In this document: piece after piece, positions 1-6,745 of the stretch
Layout: each line of letters opens with the position of its first letter
How positions within the stretch are numbered: the first letter of the stretch is position 1
DNA from: Endomicrobium sp.
GTDB lineage: Bacteria > Elusimicrobiota > Endomicrobiia > Endomicrobiales > Endomicrobiaceae
Assembly (NCBI GenBank): GCA_031273645.1
Contig: JAISRM010000070.1
Location: 1-12,495, forward strand
Direction of reading: 5' to 3'
Length of the DNA stretch: 12,495 bases
The notes under the pieces: model-generated
The model's database searches: none
What the model saw: only the letters and a program-made list of their open reading frames with translations
What the model was told of the DNA's origin: nothing
Made by a program: the position numbers and the translations under genes

Positions 1-64
1 TAATATAGTTGTTAACATTATTTATTTTAAAAACATAATGTAAAAATAATTTTTTAGCAAACAT

Positions 65-90
65 GGATTCCCGCTTTCGCGGGAATGACA
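65..90 (+). repeat. Short palindromic repeat unit (ATTCCC-loop-GGGAAT)
   Basis: The unit begins GGATTCCC, has a GCTTTCGC centre and ends GGGAATGACA. The central 20 bases (67-86) form a near-perfect inverted repeat. The same unit occurs at 4728-4753, and diverged versions with an ATGAAAAT centre occur in the other orientation at 4520-4543 and 4821-4846. The palindrome resembles the ATTCCC/GGGAAT repeats (dRS3-like) known from Neisseria and other bacteria; relationship by descent is not implied. Confidence 0.85.
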
Positions 91-103
91 ACACTGAGGG
101 AAT

Positions 104-177
104 GGATTCCCACCCGATAAAGACACTCGGGCGCAGGCTGCTTAGGAAGAACAAATATTAAAAACGCGGGAATGACA
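104..177 (+). repeat. Long repeat unit, copy 1 of a tandem pair
   Basis: The unit starts GGATTCCC and ends GCGGGAATGACA like the short palindrome. In place of the short loop it carries about 54 bp beginning ACCCGATAAAGACACTCGGG, passing through GCGCAGGCTGCTTAGGAAGAA and ending AATATTAAAAAC. The next copy begins 87 bp later, with the spacer ACACTGAGGGAAT repeated before each. Confidence 0.85.
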
Positions 178-190
178 ACACTGAGGGAAT

Positions 191-264
191 GGATTCCCAC
201 CCGATAAAGACACTCGAGCGCAGGCTGCTTAGGAAGAAAAAATATTAACAATGCGGGAATGACA
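191..264 (+). repeat. Long repeat unit, copy 2 of a tandem pair
   Basis: It matches the unit at 104-177 with few changes (for example CTCGAG for CTCGGG and ATTAACAATG for ATTAAAAACG) and is preceded by the same ACTGAGGGAAT spacer. The pair therefore looks like a local tandem duplication of an 87-bp period that has since diverged slightly. Confidence 0.85.
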
Positions 265-293
265 AAACAGGTACAAGCTGTCTTTTCATAAAA

Positions 294-306
294 CAGACGA
301 AGTCTG
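294..306. repeat. Small hairpin repeat CAGAC-GAA-GTCTG
   Basis: This is a 13-bp inverted repeat with a 3-base centre. Relatives lie at 3253-3267, 4468-4482, 4666-4678, 4689-4703, 4795-4809, 5019-5031 and 5052-5066. Stems are CAGAC/GTCTG, CAGGC/GCCTG or CAGCC/GGCTG, and many are flanked by ATAAAA or TTTTAT. Confidence 0.8.
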
Positions 307-307
307 G

Positions 308-355
308 AGCGCAGGCTGTTTAGGAAGAAAAAATATTAACAACGCGGCAATGACA
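308..355 (+). repeat. Partial long repeat unit (right part only)
   Basis: Only the GCGCAGGCTGTTTAGGAAGAA to GCGGCAATGACA part is present. The left arm GGATTCCC and the ACCCGATA segment are missing and replaced by a CAGAC/GTCTG hairpin at 294-306. Confidence 0.7.
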
Positions 356-373
356 AAACAAACTGTCGTTCCA

Positions 374-400
374 TAAAACAGGCTTCGCCTGCAGGCGAAG
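374..400 (-). terminator. Possible terminator after trpA
   Basis: The perfect palindrome CTTCGCCTGCAGGCGAAG (383-400) lies about 30 nt after the trpA stop. On the minus strand it is followed by CCTGTTTTAT, a short T-rich run. It could end the operon transcript. However, the same hairpin family occurs inside the operon gaps, so it may equally be only a repeat. Confidence 0.35.
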
Positions 401-431
401 ACTGGGGGCAGACGTTAACAATAAGCAGCGG

Positions 432-1220
432 TTAAAAAGCCGCGCTGTTTTCAGAGGCGGCCTGTTTAAGAGAAGAAACATATTCGGCCAAAGGCTTAGA
501 TGCGTTTTGTCCGTATTCGGCTATAATTTTTACAATCGCGCTTCCCACTATTGCTCCGTCTGCATATTTTGTCATTTCTTTCACCTGCGCGGGCGTTGAA
601 ATGCCAAAACCGACCGCAACGGGAACAGAGGCGGTTTTTTTTATCTGCGAAACTATTTTTTCTATATCGGTAGTTATTTTTGTTCTTATGCCCGTAACTC
701 CAAGCGAAGACACAAGATATATAAACCCTTCAGCCTGCGCGGCAAGCTTTTCTATTCTCTCTTGCGAAGTAGGCGCTATAAGGGTGATAATGTCAACGCC
801 GTATTTTGACGTCCATTGCCTAATTTCGTCCTGCTCTTCAAAAGGCATATCCGGAACTATTACGCCCGAAATCCCTGTCTCTTTACATTTTTTAAAAAAT
901 TTATCGTATCCGTAAGAAAACACAGGGTTTAGATAAGTCATAAAAACTAAAGGAGTTTGAATTTCTTTGCCCGCTTTTGCCGCGGCATCAAAAATTTTAT
1001 CTATAGTGATGTCATTTTTTAAAGCGCGCATCATTGCATTTTGTATCACTTCTCCCTCGGCGGTAGGATCTGAAAAAGGTATTCCTATTTCTATTAAATC
1101 GGCTCCGCTTTTTGACATTGTTACTATATATTCGGCCGTCTTATCAAGGTCGGGATCTCCCGCCGTCAAATAAGTTATTAAACATTTTTTATTTTTAAAT
1201 ATTTCAGATATTTTATCCAT
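432..1220 (-). CDS. trpA: Tryptophan synthase alpha chain
   Basis: The alpha subunit cleaves indole-3-glycerol phosphate to indole and glyceraldehyde 3-phosphate and passes indole through a tunnel to TrpB in the cytoplasmic alpha2-beta2 complex. The 262-residue protein has the usual family length and TIM-barrel order: LTAGDPD near residue 18, the catalytic glutamate in EIGIPFSDP (E44), and SSLGVTGIRTK in the phosphate-binding half. The second acidic position, normally Asp in the ADG motif (D60 of E. coli), is Glu here (AEG, E55). From memory, AEG occurs in other bacterial TrpA proteins, so I do not take it as loss of function. It is the last gene of the operon, 20 nt after trpB, with a weak ribosome site (GGGAAAG) before the ATG. 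The stop is TAA. Repeat-rich DNA follows directly. Confidence 0.97.
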   Translation of the reverse strand: MDKISEIFKNKKCLITYLTAGDPDLDKTAEYIVTMSKSGADLIEIGIPFSDPTAEGEVIQNAMMRALKNDITIDKIFDAAAKAGKEIQTPLVFMTYLNPVFSYGYDKFFKKCKETGISGVIVPDMPFEEQDEIRQWTSKYGVDIITLIAPTSQERIEKLAAQAEGFIYLVSSLGVTGIRTKITTDIEKIVSQIKKTASVPVAVGFGISTPAQVKEMTKYADGAIVGSAIVKIIAEYGQNASKPLAEYVSSLKQAASENSAAF

Positions 1221-1240
1221 TTGCTTTCCCTTTAAATTTA

Positions 1241-2413
1241 TTATCTGTTTAAATAATTTTTTATCATCTCAACGTCTTTATCGCCTCTTCCCGACAGGCA
1301 CACGACTATTATCTCGTATTTTTGCATTGACGGCGCCGTCTGCATGGCATAATAAAGCGCGTGCGCAGATTCTATAGCCGGTATTATTCCTTCGGTTTTA
1401 GATAAAAATTCAAAAGCCTCGACTGCCTGAGCGTCGGTAACGGGAACGTACTTTGCCCGCCCCGTATCGTTAAGCCAAGCGTGCTGCGGTCCTATGCCCG
1501 GATAATCAAGCCCTGCCGAAATTGAATAGACGGGAGCAATTTGCCCGTCTTTTGTCTGACAAAAATAAGATTTCATTCCGTGAAATATTCCAATCTTTCC
1601 TACGGCTATAGTTGCGGCCGTGTCAAAAGTGTCCGCGCCTTTGCCGGCGGCTTCGCAGCCTATAAGACCGACGGTTTTATCGTCTATAAAATTATAAAAA
1701 CTTCCCATAGCGTTTGAACCGCCGCCGACGCAGGCTATTACGGCGTTAGGAAGTTTTCCTTCGGTTTCTAAAATCTGCGATTTTATTTCTTTGCTTATCA
1801 CGCTTTGAAAATCTCTTACTATCATAGGATAAGGGTGAGGTCCCATTACCGAACCTAAAACGTAAAGCGTGTCGCTTACTCTTTTTGTCCATTCGCGCAT
1901 GGCTTCATTTACGGCGTCTTTTAAAGTTTTTGTTCCGCTTGTTACGGCGTTTACTTTTGAACCCAGAAGTTCCATTCTAAAAACGTTTAAAGACTGTCTT
2001 TTAGCGTCTTCTTCGCCCATAAAAATTTCGCATTCAAGACCTAAAAGAGCCGCCGCCGTCGCTGCGGCCACTCCGTGCTGGCCTGCGCCCGTTTCTGCGA
2101 TTATTCTTTTCTTGCCCATTTTTTTAGCAAGCAGAGCCTGTCCTAAAACATTGTTTATTTTATGCGAGCCGGTGTGATTTAAATCTTCCCTTTTTAAATA
2201 AATTTTTGCGCCGCCTAATTTTTCCGTCATATTTTTCGCATAATATAATAAGGAAGGCCTGCCGGCATAATTGTTCAATAAGCTTGAAAGTTCGCGGTTA
2301 AAAGAATCGTCTTCTTTGTAAAAGTCATAAGCTTTTTCTAATTCTAAAACGGCATTCATCAAAGTTTCCGGCACAAACTGCCCGCCGTACTGCCCGTATT
2401 TTCCTTTATTCAT
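1241..2413 (-). CDS. trpB: Tryptophan synthase beta chain
   Basis: The PLP-dependent beta subunit condenses indole with L-serine to give tryptophan, the last step of the pathway. The 390-residue length is typical of the standard TrpB1 type. Visible motifs are the N-terminal GQYGGQFVPETLM, the substrate region GRPSLLYYA, the PLP lysine in HTGSHKINN (K85), the catalytic glutamate loop ETGAGQHGVA (E107), and the phosphate-binding GGGSNAMG (230-237). The ATG overlaps the trpF stop codon as ATGA, which suggests coupled translation. An AGAGGA ribosome site lies about 5-7 nt upstream inside trpF. TrpA follows 20 nt downstream, as expected for subunits made in equal amounts. Nothing looks altered in the active site. 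Confidence 0.98.
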   Translation of the reverse strand: MNKGKYGQYGGQFVPETLMNAVLELEKAYDFYKEDDSFNRELSSLLNNYAGRPSLLYYAKNMTEKLGGAKIYLKREDLNHTGSHKINNVLGQALLAKKMGKKRIIAETGAGQHGVAAATAAALLGLECEIFMGEEDAKRQSLNVFRMELLGSKVNAVTSGTKTLKDAVNEAMREWTKRVSDTLYVLGSVMGPHPYPMIVRDFQSVISKEIKSQILETEGKLPNAVIACVGGGSNAMGSFYNFIDDKTVGLIGCEAAGKGADTFDTAATIAVGKIGIFHGMKSYFCQTKDGQIAPVYSISAGLDYPGIGPQHAWLNDTGRAKYVPVTDAQAVEAFEFLSKTEGIIPAIESAHALYYAMQTAPSMQKYEIIVVCLSGRGDKDVEMIKNYLNR

Positions 2414-3018
2414 CTTATTCCTCTTACTATTTCTATGATTTCTTTTATTTTATCAAAATCTTTTACTCCGCCGCTTTCAACGCCGCTGTTTAAATCTATG
2501 CAATAAGGCCTGAGCGCGCTAAGCGCATTTACGACATTATCTTTATTAAGGCCTCCGGCAAGAAAATAAGGCGTTTCTTTAAAATCTTTTATTAAATTCC
2601 AATCAAAAACTTTACCGCCGCCGCCGCGCTCTCCGTCAAACAAAACAAAATCGGCGCCGCAAGAAACAGAAAAATCAGAAAAGCAAAAATCCGCGCCGAC
2701 GGCAACGGCTTTGATAACGGGGTTATCAATTTTTGATTTAAGTTCTTTTATATACTCTGCGTCTTCTGCGCCGTGCAGCTGCGCTATGTCAATTATCTTG
2801 TCGTTGCATAAATTTACTATATTTTCTATCGGCTCGTTTACAAAAACGCCGACAGATTGAATTTCGCCGGATAAAGAGTTTTTCAAAACGGCAGCCGCAT
2901 TAAAATCTATTTTTCTTTTAATTCCGGCAAAAACAAAACCCGCATAATCGGGCTTTGTCCTGTTAACGCAATCTATATCTTCCAAACGTTTTAACCCGCA
3001 AATTTTTATTCTAACCAT
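2410..3018 (-). CDS. trpF: Phosphoribosylanthranilate isomerase
   Basis: TrpF carries out the Amadori rearrangement of N-(5-phosphoribosyl)anthranilate to CdRP, the step before TrpC. It is a 202-residue stand-alone TIM barrel, not fused to TrpC. The catalytic cysteine is in the N-terminal KICGLKRLED motif (C7), and the catalytic aspartate is probably D128 in FDGERGGGGKVFDW. FLAGGLNKDNV and DLNSGVESGGVKD form the phosphate-binding C-terminal loops. The ribosome site is poor (GGGTG about 8 nt before ATG). The upstream side is a 575-nt repeat-filled gap separating it from trpC, so translation cannot be coupled to trpC. Its TGA stop overlaps the trpB start, which shows that TGA is a normal stop codon in this genome. 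Confidence 0.96.
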   Translation of the reverse strand: MVRIKICGLKRLEDIDCVNRTKPDYAGFVFAGIKRKIDFNAAAVLKNSLSGEIQSVGVFVNEPIENIVNLCNDKIIDIAQLHGAEDAEYIKELKSKIDNPVIKAVAVGADFCFSDFSVSCGADFVLFDGERGGGGKVFDWNLIKDFKETPYFLAGGLNKDNVVNALSALRPYCIDLNSGVESGGVKDFDKIKEIIEIVRGIR

Positions 3019-3156
3019 AAATTTTCACCCGCTGCATTATGTTTTTTCAAGTTTTGTCATCAACCCATGAAAAAGGAAATCCATTTTTGTTTTATATTCT
3101 TTTATTCCTAATTCCTTTTAAAAACGTAATGTAAGAAAAAAATTTTTAGAAAACTT

Positions 3157-3230
3157 GGATTCCCACCCGATAGAGACACTCGGGCGCAGGCTGCTAAGGA
3201 AGAACAAATATTAAAAACGCGAGAATGACA
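3157..3230 (+). repeat. Long repeat unit, direct
   Basis: This is a full unit with the GGATTCCC left arm, ACCCGATAGAGACACTCGGG, the CAGGCTGCTAAGGAAGAA core and a GAGAATGACA right arm. It is preceded by the conserved flank TTTTTAGAAAACTT. Confidence 0.85.
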
Positions 3231-3278
3231 AACTTTGAGACTTTATAAGACGACAGACTGCGTCTGTTTTTTAAGGTT

Positions 3279-3346
3279 TGTCATTCCCGAAAATATTAAT
3301 GTTCTTTCTTCCTAAGCAGCCTGCGCCCGAATGTCTCTATAGGGCG
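3279..3346 (-). repeat. Long repeat unit, inverted
   Basis: It starts TGTCATTCCCG on the plus strand and runs through TTCTTCCTAAGCAGCCTGCG to CTATAGGGCG. It therefore faces the copy at 3157-3230 across a spacer of about 48 bp that holds a small hairpin. The GGAATCC end is lost. Confidence 0.82.
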
Positions 3347-3593
3347 TAAAAAGAATTTTTTAGAAAACTTGGATTCCCGCGGCAATGACAAACCGACGGG
3401 GAATTGACAAACTTTTGAGACTTTATGAAATAAATTTTAAGACATTTTCAGACGACAGACTGCATCTGTTTTTATGCGGGTTGGCGACAACGCTTGGGAA
3501 AACGGTTTCCATTTTCAGTGAGTTGATGACAGTCGGGCGATTCCCGTTTTCATGGGACAGCTAATATGTTAACAATTAAACTTAGTTTTTAAA

Positions 3594-4388
3594 TTACAGA
3601 CCGCTTTTAAGTTCTTCAAGTTTCTTTCGCATATTGCCGCTTTTCATAAGGGTTTCGCCGATTAGTACGGCGTTGACGTTATTTTGGCGCAAGAGATCGA
3701 TATGTTCTTTTGTTTTTATTGCGCTTTCAGAAACAAAAATTTTGTCGTTTGCAACAAGTTTTCTTAAATTTAGGCTGTTGTTTATATCTTCGGTAAAATC
3801 TTTTAAATTGCGGTTGTTTACTCCGATGATTTTCGCATCGGTTTTAAGAGCCGTTTCAAGCTCTTTTTCGTCGTGAACTTCCACAAGGCATGAAAGCCCA
3901 AGCGAGCGCGCAAGCGCGTAAAAACGTTTCAGCGTTTCTAAATCTAAAATCGCAGTTATCAGCAAAATTGCGTCTGCGCCGATGTATTTTGCCTCGTAAA
4001 TTTGATATTCGTCTATTATAAAATCCTTACGCAATACGGGAATTTTAACAGTCTGCTTAATTTGCGTTAAATATTCGTTTTTGCCCATAAAAAAATCCGG
4101 TTCGGTAAGAACGGAAATTGCCGCAGCCCCGCAGTTTTCATATTCCTTTGCTATTTCTTTATATTTAAAATCAACCGAAATCAAACCTTTTGAAGGCGAC
4201 GCTTTTTTCACTTCGCAAATAAAATTTAGTCCGGGTTTTGACAGCGCGGCTTCAAAAGGAAACGGGACGCAGTCCCGTTTGAATTTGTTTTCAGACTGCA
4301 ATACGGATTGCAATAAAGGCAAGGGATTAGCAAGCTTTGCTTTTGCGACTCTGATTTTTGCAGCCGCTGCAATTTTATCTAAAATCAT
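3594..4388 (-). CDS. trpC: Indole-3-glycerol phosphate synthase
   Basis: TrpC closes the indole ring, converting CdRP to indole-3-glycerol phosphate with loss of CO2 and water. The protein has 264 residues, as usual for the stand-alone enzyme. Motifs in order are ICEVKKASPSKG (57-68) with the catalytic lysine, VLRKDFI with the second lysine (K121), EVHDEKELE, GVNNRNLKDF, VSESAIKT and VLIGETLMKS. The ATG at 4388 is supported by a GGAG about 10 nt upstream. The gene stands alone inside the operon, with 712 nt of repeats before it and 575 nt after it. It may therefore depend on read-through from the T-box promoter or on an internal promoter that I could not identify. The stop is TAA. Confidence 0.97.
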   Translation of the reverse strand: MILDKIAAAAKIRVAKAKLANPLPLLQSVLQSENKFKRDCVPFPFEAALSKPGLNFICEVKKASPSKGLISVDFKYKEIAKEYENCGAAAISVLTEPDFFMGKNEYLTQIKQTVKIPVLRKDFIIDEYQIYEAKYIGADAILLITAILDLETLKRFYALARSLGLSCLVEVHDEKELETALKTDAKIIGVNNRNLKDFTEDINNSLNLRKLVANDKIFVSESAIKTKEHIDLLRQNNVNAVLIGETLMKSGNMRKKLEELKSGL

Positions 4389-4552
4389 TTTTATTTCAGC
4401 TCCGTAAAAAAATGTTTCAATATTCTTTTCTTCCTAAACAGCCCGCAGGCTTCGTCTGTTTTATGGGACAGGCTTCGCCTGTTTTATGGGACATAGACTG
4501 CGTCTGTTTTGTTTGTGTTTGTCATTGCCATGAAAATGGGAATAGCCGCAGC

Positions 4553-4625
4553 TGTCATCCCCGCGTTTTTAATATTCTTTCTTCCTAAGCAGCCTATACT
4601 CGAGTGTTCCTATCGGGTGGGGCTC
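4553..4625 (-). repeat. Long repeat unit, inverted
   Basis: It runs from TGTCATCCCCGCG through TTCTTCCTAAGCAGCC to CCTATCGGGTGGGGCTCC. Both ends of the unit can be recognised; the CTGCGCCCG segment is changed to CTATACTCG. It is the reverse complement of the units at 104 and 191. Confidence 0.82.
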
Positions 4626-4727
4626 CATGTTTAATATTAATATAGTCTCTAACATTATTTCTTTTCAGACTGCGTCTGTTCTTATAAAACAGCCGAAGGC
4701 TGTCTGACAGAATTTTTTAGCAAACTT

Positions 4728-4753
4728 GGATTCCCGCTTTCGCGGGAATGACA
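4728..4753 (+). repeat. Short palindromic repeat unit
   Basis: It is identical over its whole length to the unit at 65-90 and is preceded by the same type of flank (AATTTTTTAGCAAACTT). Confidence 0.85.
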
Positions 4754-4820
4754 AGCTGACGAGGAATTGACAAGCTTTGAGACATTCTGCTACGACAGAC
4801 TGCGTCTGTTTTTTAAGGTT

Positions 4821-4846
4821 TGTCATTCCCATGAAAATGGGAATCC
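4821..4846 (-). repeat. Short palindromic repeat unit, inverted, variant loop
   Basis: It reads TGTCATTCCC, then ATGAAAAT, then GGGAATCC. The loop differs from the GCTTTCGC type, but the stem is preserved. It begins a segment of about 107 bp that recurs, slightly diverged, at 3057-3164. Confidence 0.82.
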
Positions 4847-4919
4847 ACTTTTGTTTTATATTCTTTTATTCCTATTTCCTTTTAAAAACGCAATGTAAGA
4901 AGAATTCTTTAGTAAACTT

Positions 4920-4986
4920 GGATTCCCCCCCCCCCCGATAAAAACACTCAAATGCAGGCTGGAATATTAAAAACGCGGGAATGACA
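4920..4986 (+). repeat. Long repeat unit with a 12-C tract
   Basis: The usual CCCACCC after GGATT is replaced by an unbroken run of 12 C's (4925-4936). The core also lacks the GCTTAGGAAGAACA segment. The right arm GCGGGAATGACA is normal. Confidence 0.8.
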
Positions 4987-5100
4987 AGCTGCGCTTGTTT
5001 TATTAACTCACATAAAAACAGACGAAGTCTGCCGACTGCCAATCCCATAAAACAGACGAAGTCTGTTTTGTTTGTAAAAAACGGGAATTGTCAGCCGGCG

Positions 5101-6129
5101 CTATACAACGGCGGCAGCCGCCGTCGTCGAGGCGGCTATGAAATCGTTTAGCTTTTGCAGCGCTTTTCCAGAATCGATAATATCGCGCGCCATATTTACG
5201 CACTCTCTGAGAGTTATGTTATTGTGCGCCATATATAAGCATACGGCTGAATTGAGCAAAACAATATCGCGTTTAGGACCTTTGTCTTTACCGCTTAAAA
5301 TATCTAAAGCTATTTTAGCATTTTGCGCCGGAGAGCCGCCAAGCAAATCGGAAAGTTTGCACCTTTTTAAGCCGAACTGTTCCGGAGTTATAAAATAACT
5401 GTTCAATTTTCCGTTTGCAACTTCGCATATGGTAGTCGCGTCTGAAAGAGTGATTTCGTCAAGACCGTCGTGTCCGTGCGCTACGACCGCTCTTTTAACG
5501 CCAAGATTTGCAAGAACTCTGGCAAGCGGCTCTACAAGATTTTCATCATAAACTCCAAGCAGCTGCATATTTGCGCCGGCCGGATTTGCAAGCGGCCCTA
5601 AAATATTAAAAATCGTTCTTACGCCAAGCTCCTTTCTTACCGGCGCGACATATTTCATAGACGAATGATACAGGCTTGCTATCATAAAACAAATTCCCGT
5701 CTGCTCTAAAACTTTCAGGTTTTGGCTCGCATCTAAATTTATGTTGACGCCCAAAGCTTCGTAGAGATCCGCGCTGCCGCATTTAGACGACACGCTTCTG
5801 TTTCCGTGCTTTGCAACCGGCACTGCGCCGCAAGCTATCACTAAAGCCGATACCGAAGAAATATTAAAAGAATAAAGTTCGTCGCCGCCGGTGCCGACTA
5901 TATCAAGCACATCGGTTTTAGGAGTAAGTTTTTGGGCTTTTTGCCTCATAACCATAGCGCAGGCCGTAATTTCGTCTATAGTTTCTCCTTTCATGCGCAT
6001 AGCCGTTAAAAACGAAGCTATTTGCGACGGCGTCGTCGAGCCGGACATTATTTCAAACATAACTTCTTTCGTCATATCTAAAGTCAAATGTTTTCCGTTT
6101 AAAATGCCCGATATGGCTTCTTTAATCAT
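5101..6129 (-). CDS. trpD: Anthranilate phosphoribosyltransferase
   Basis: TrpD transfers the phosphoribosyl group of PRPP to anthranilate, the second pathway step. With the start at 6129 it has 342 residues, the normal length for the single-domain enzyme; it is not fused to TrpG. The PRPP-binding GTGGD is at 79-83, KHGNRSVSSKCGSAD at 107-121, and the anthranilate-site KYVAPVRKELGVRTIFNILGPLANP begins near 159. I chose the ATG at 6129 over a TTG at 6159 because the family begins with a short helix like IKEAISGIL, because GGAG sits at proper distance, and because this gives an 8-nt overlap with the trpG stop. The last residues (STTAAAAVV) are an Ala-rich tail just before the repeat region. The stop is TAG. 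Confidence 0.97.
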   Translation of the reverse strand: MIKEAISGILNGKHLTLDMTKEVMFEIMSGSTTPSQIASFLTAMRMKGETIDEITACAMVMRQKAQKLTPKTDVLDIVGTGGDELYSFNISSVSALVIACGAVPVAKHGNRSVSSKCGSADLYEALGVNINLDASQNLKVLEQTGICFMIASLYHSSMKYVAPVRKELGVRTIFNILGPLANPAGANMQLLGVYDENLVEPLARVLANLGVKRAVVAHGHDGLDEITLSDATTICEVANGKLNSYFITPEQFGLKRCKLSDLLGGSPAQNAKIALDILSGKDKGPKRDIVLLNSAVCLYMAHNNITLRECVNMARDIIDSGKALQKLNDFIAASTTAAAAVV

Positions 6130-6703
6130 TGTTTTCTCCGATACTAAGAAAATTTTCAATAATTTGCATTCCGTTCTTAGTAAGAATCGATTCAGGATGA
6201 AACTGCAGTCCGTAAATATCGTAATTCCTGTGTTTTACGCCCATAATTTCTCCGTCTTGAGTCTCTGCGATAACAAGAAGTTCGTCGGGCAAAGTTTCCC
6301 TTTTTGCCGCAAGCGAATGGTATCTTGCCGCGCTGATAACAGGCGCAAGCCCTTTAAAAAGCGGGCTGCCGTTAGCTATATGCACGACGCTTGTTTTTCC
6401 GTGCATTAAAGTTTTTGCATAAACGATTTCAGCGCCGAAAACTTCGCATATAGCCTGATGACCCAAACATACGCCAAGCAGCGGTTTTTTATCCTTAAAA
6501 TATTCTATAGTCTCTTCAGTAATGCCGGCGTCTTTAGGACGGCCGGGACCCGGAGAAAAAATAATATGCGACGGGTTTAATTTTTCTATACCGCTTAGCG
6601 TCATCTCGTCGTTTTTAATTACTTTTACGTCGGGATTTAGACAACCAACAAACTGATACAAGTTGTAAGAAAAACTGTCGTAATTATCTATTATTAAAAT
6701 CAT
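6122..6703 (-). CDS. trpG: Anthranilate synthase, glutamine amidotransferase subunit
   Basis: TrpG hydrolyses glutamine and channels ammonia to TrpE for making anthranilate from chorismate. The 193-residue class I glutaminase domain shows DNYDSFSYNL at the N-terminus, the oxyanion-loop SPGPGRP (50-56), the nucleophile elbow GVCLGHQAI with C79, and the H169/E171 pair in FHPES. In some bacteria the same protein also serves PabB in folate synthesis, and no separate pabA is visible here, so a dual role is possible but not shown. A strong GGAGG lies 5 nt before the ATG. The gene sits 42 nt after trpE and overlaps trpD by 8 nt. Confidence 0.96.
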   Translation of the reverse strand: MILIIDNYDSFSYNLYQFVGCLNPDVKVIKNDEMTLSGIEKLNPSHIIFSPGPGRPKDAGITEETIEYFKDKKPLLGVCLGHQAICEVFGAEIVYAKTLMHGKTSVVHIANGSPLFKGLAPVISAARYHSLAAKRETLPDELLVIAETQDGEIMGVKHRNYDIYGLQFHPESILTKNGMQIIENFLSIGENND

Positions 6704-6745
6704 TTTTCCTCCGCAAAGCCAAAGATGAAATATTTTGCGCGCATT

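Larger units (their letters stand above)
1..431. repeat. Repeat-filled non-coding region downstream of trpA
   Basis: I see no gene here. The region holds one short palindromic unit, two tandem long units about 87 bp apart, a partial long unit and small hairpins. The first 60 bases (TAATATAGT, TAACATTATTT, then TTTTTTAGCAAAC) recur before repeat units at 4634-4730, so they belong to the repeat family's flank. The open frame across 54-251 on the minus strand is just two repeat units read through. Confidence 0.85.
3019..3593. repeat. Repeat-filled gap between trpC and trpF
   Basis: There is no gene in this 575-bp stretch. From 3057 it carries a segment of about 108 bp that recurs at 4821-4927, then a long unit (3157-3230), a small hairpin (3253-3267), the long unit inverted (3279-3346), a degenerate short unit (3371-3390) and a worn palindrome near 3540-3560. 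The gap interrupts an otherwise compact operon. I could not identify a convincing promoter for trpF in it. Confidence 0.85.
4389..5100. repeat. Repeat-filled gap between trpD and trpC
   Basis: This 712-bp stretch inside the operon has no recognisable gene. It holds a partial inverted unit (4419-4450), a full inverted long unit (4553-4625), short palindromic units at 4520-4543, 4728-4753 and 4821-4846, a long unit with a poly-C tract (4920-4986), and at least six small hairpins. Any open frames here are repeats read through. Confidence 0.85.

Noticed and set aside
54..251. 65-residue minus-strand reading frame with two copies of a VIPA-type peptide
   Set aside because: It is the translation of the two tandem palindromic repeat units. 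Such peptides with SVVIPAKAGIH are a known artefact of this repeat type, and there is no ribosome site.
65..355. CRISPR array
   Set aside because: The repeats are few, of mixed length, differ from one another, occur in both orientations at distant sites, and have no unique spacers of regular size; no cas gene is present.
5101..6159. Longer trpD starting from TTG at 6159
   Set aside because: The extra ten residues are absent from the family as I know it, and the ATG at 6129 has a GGAG at the right distance.
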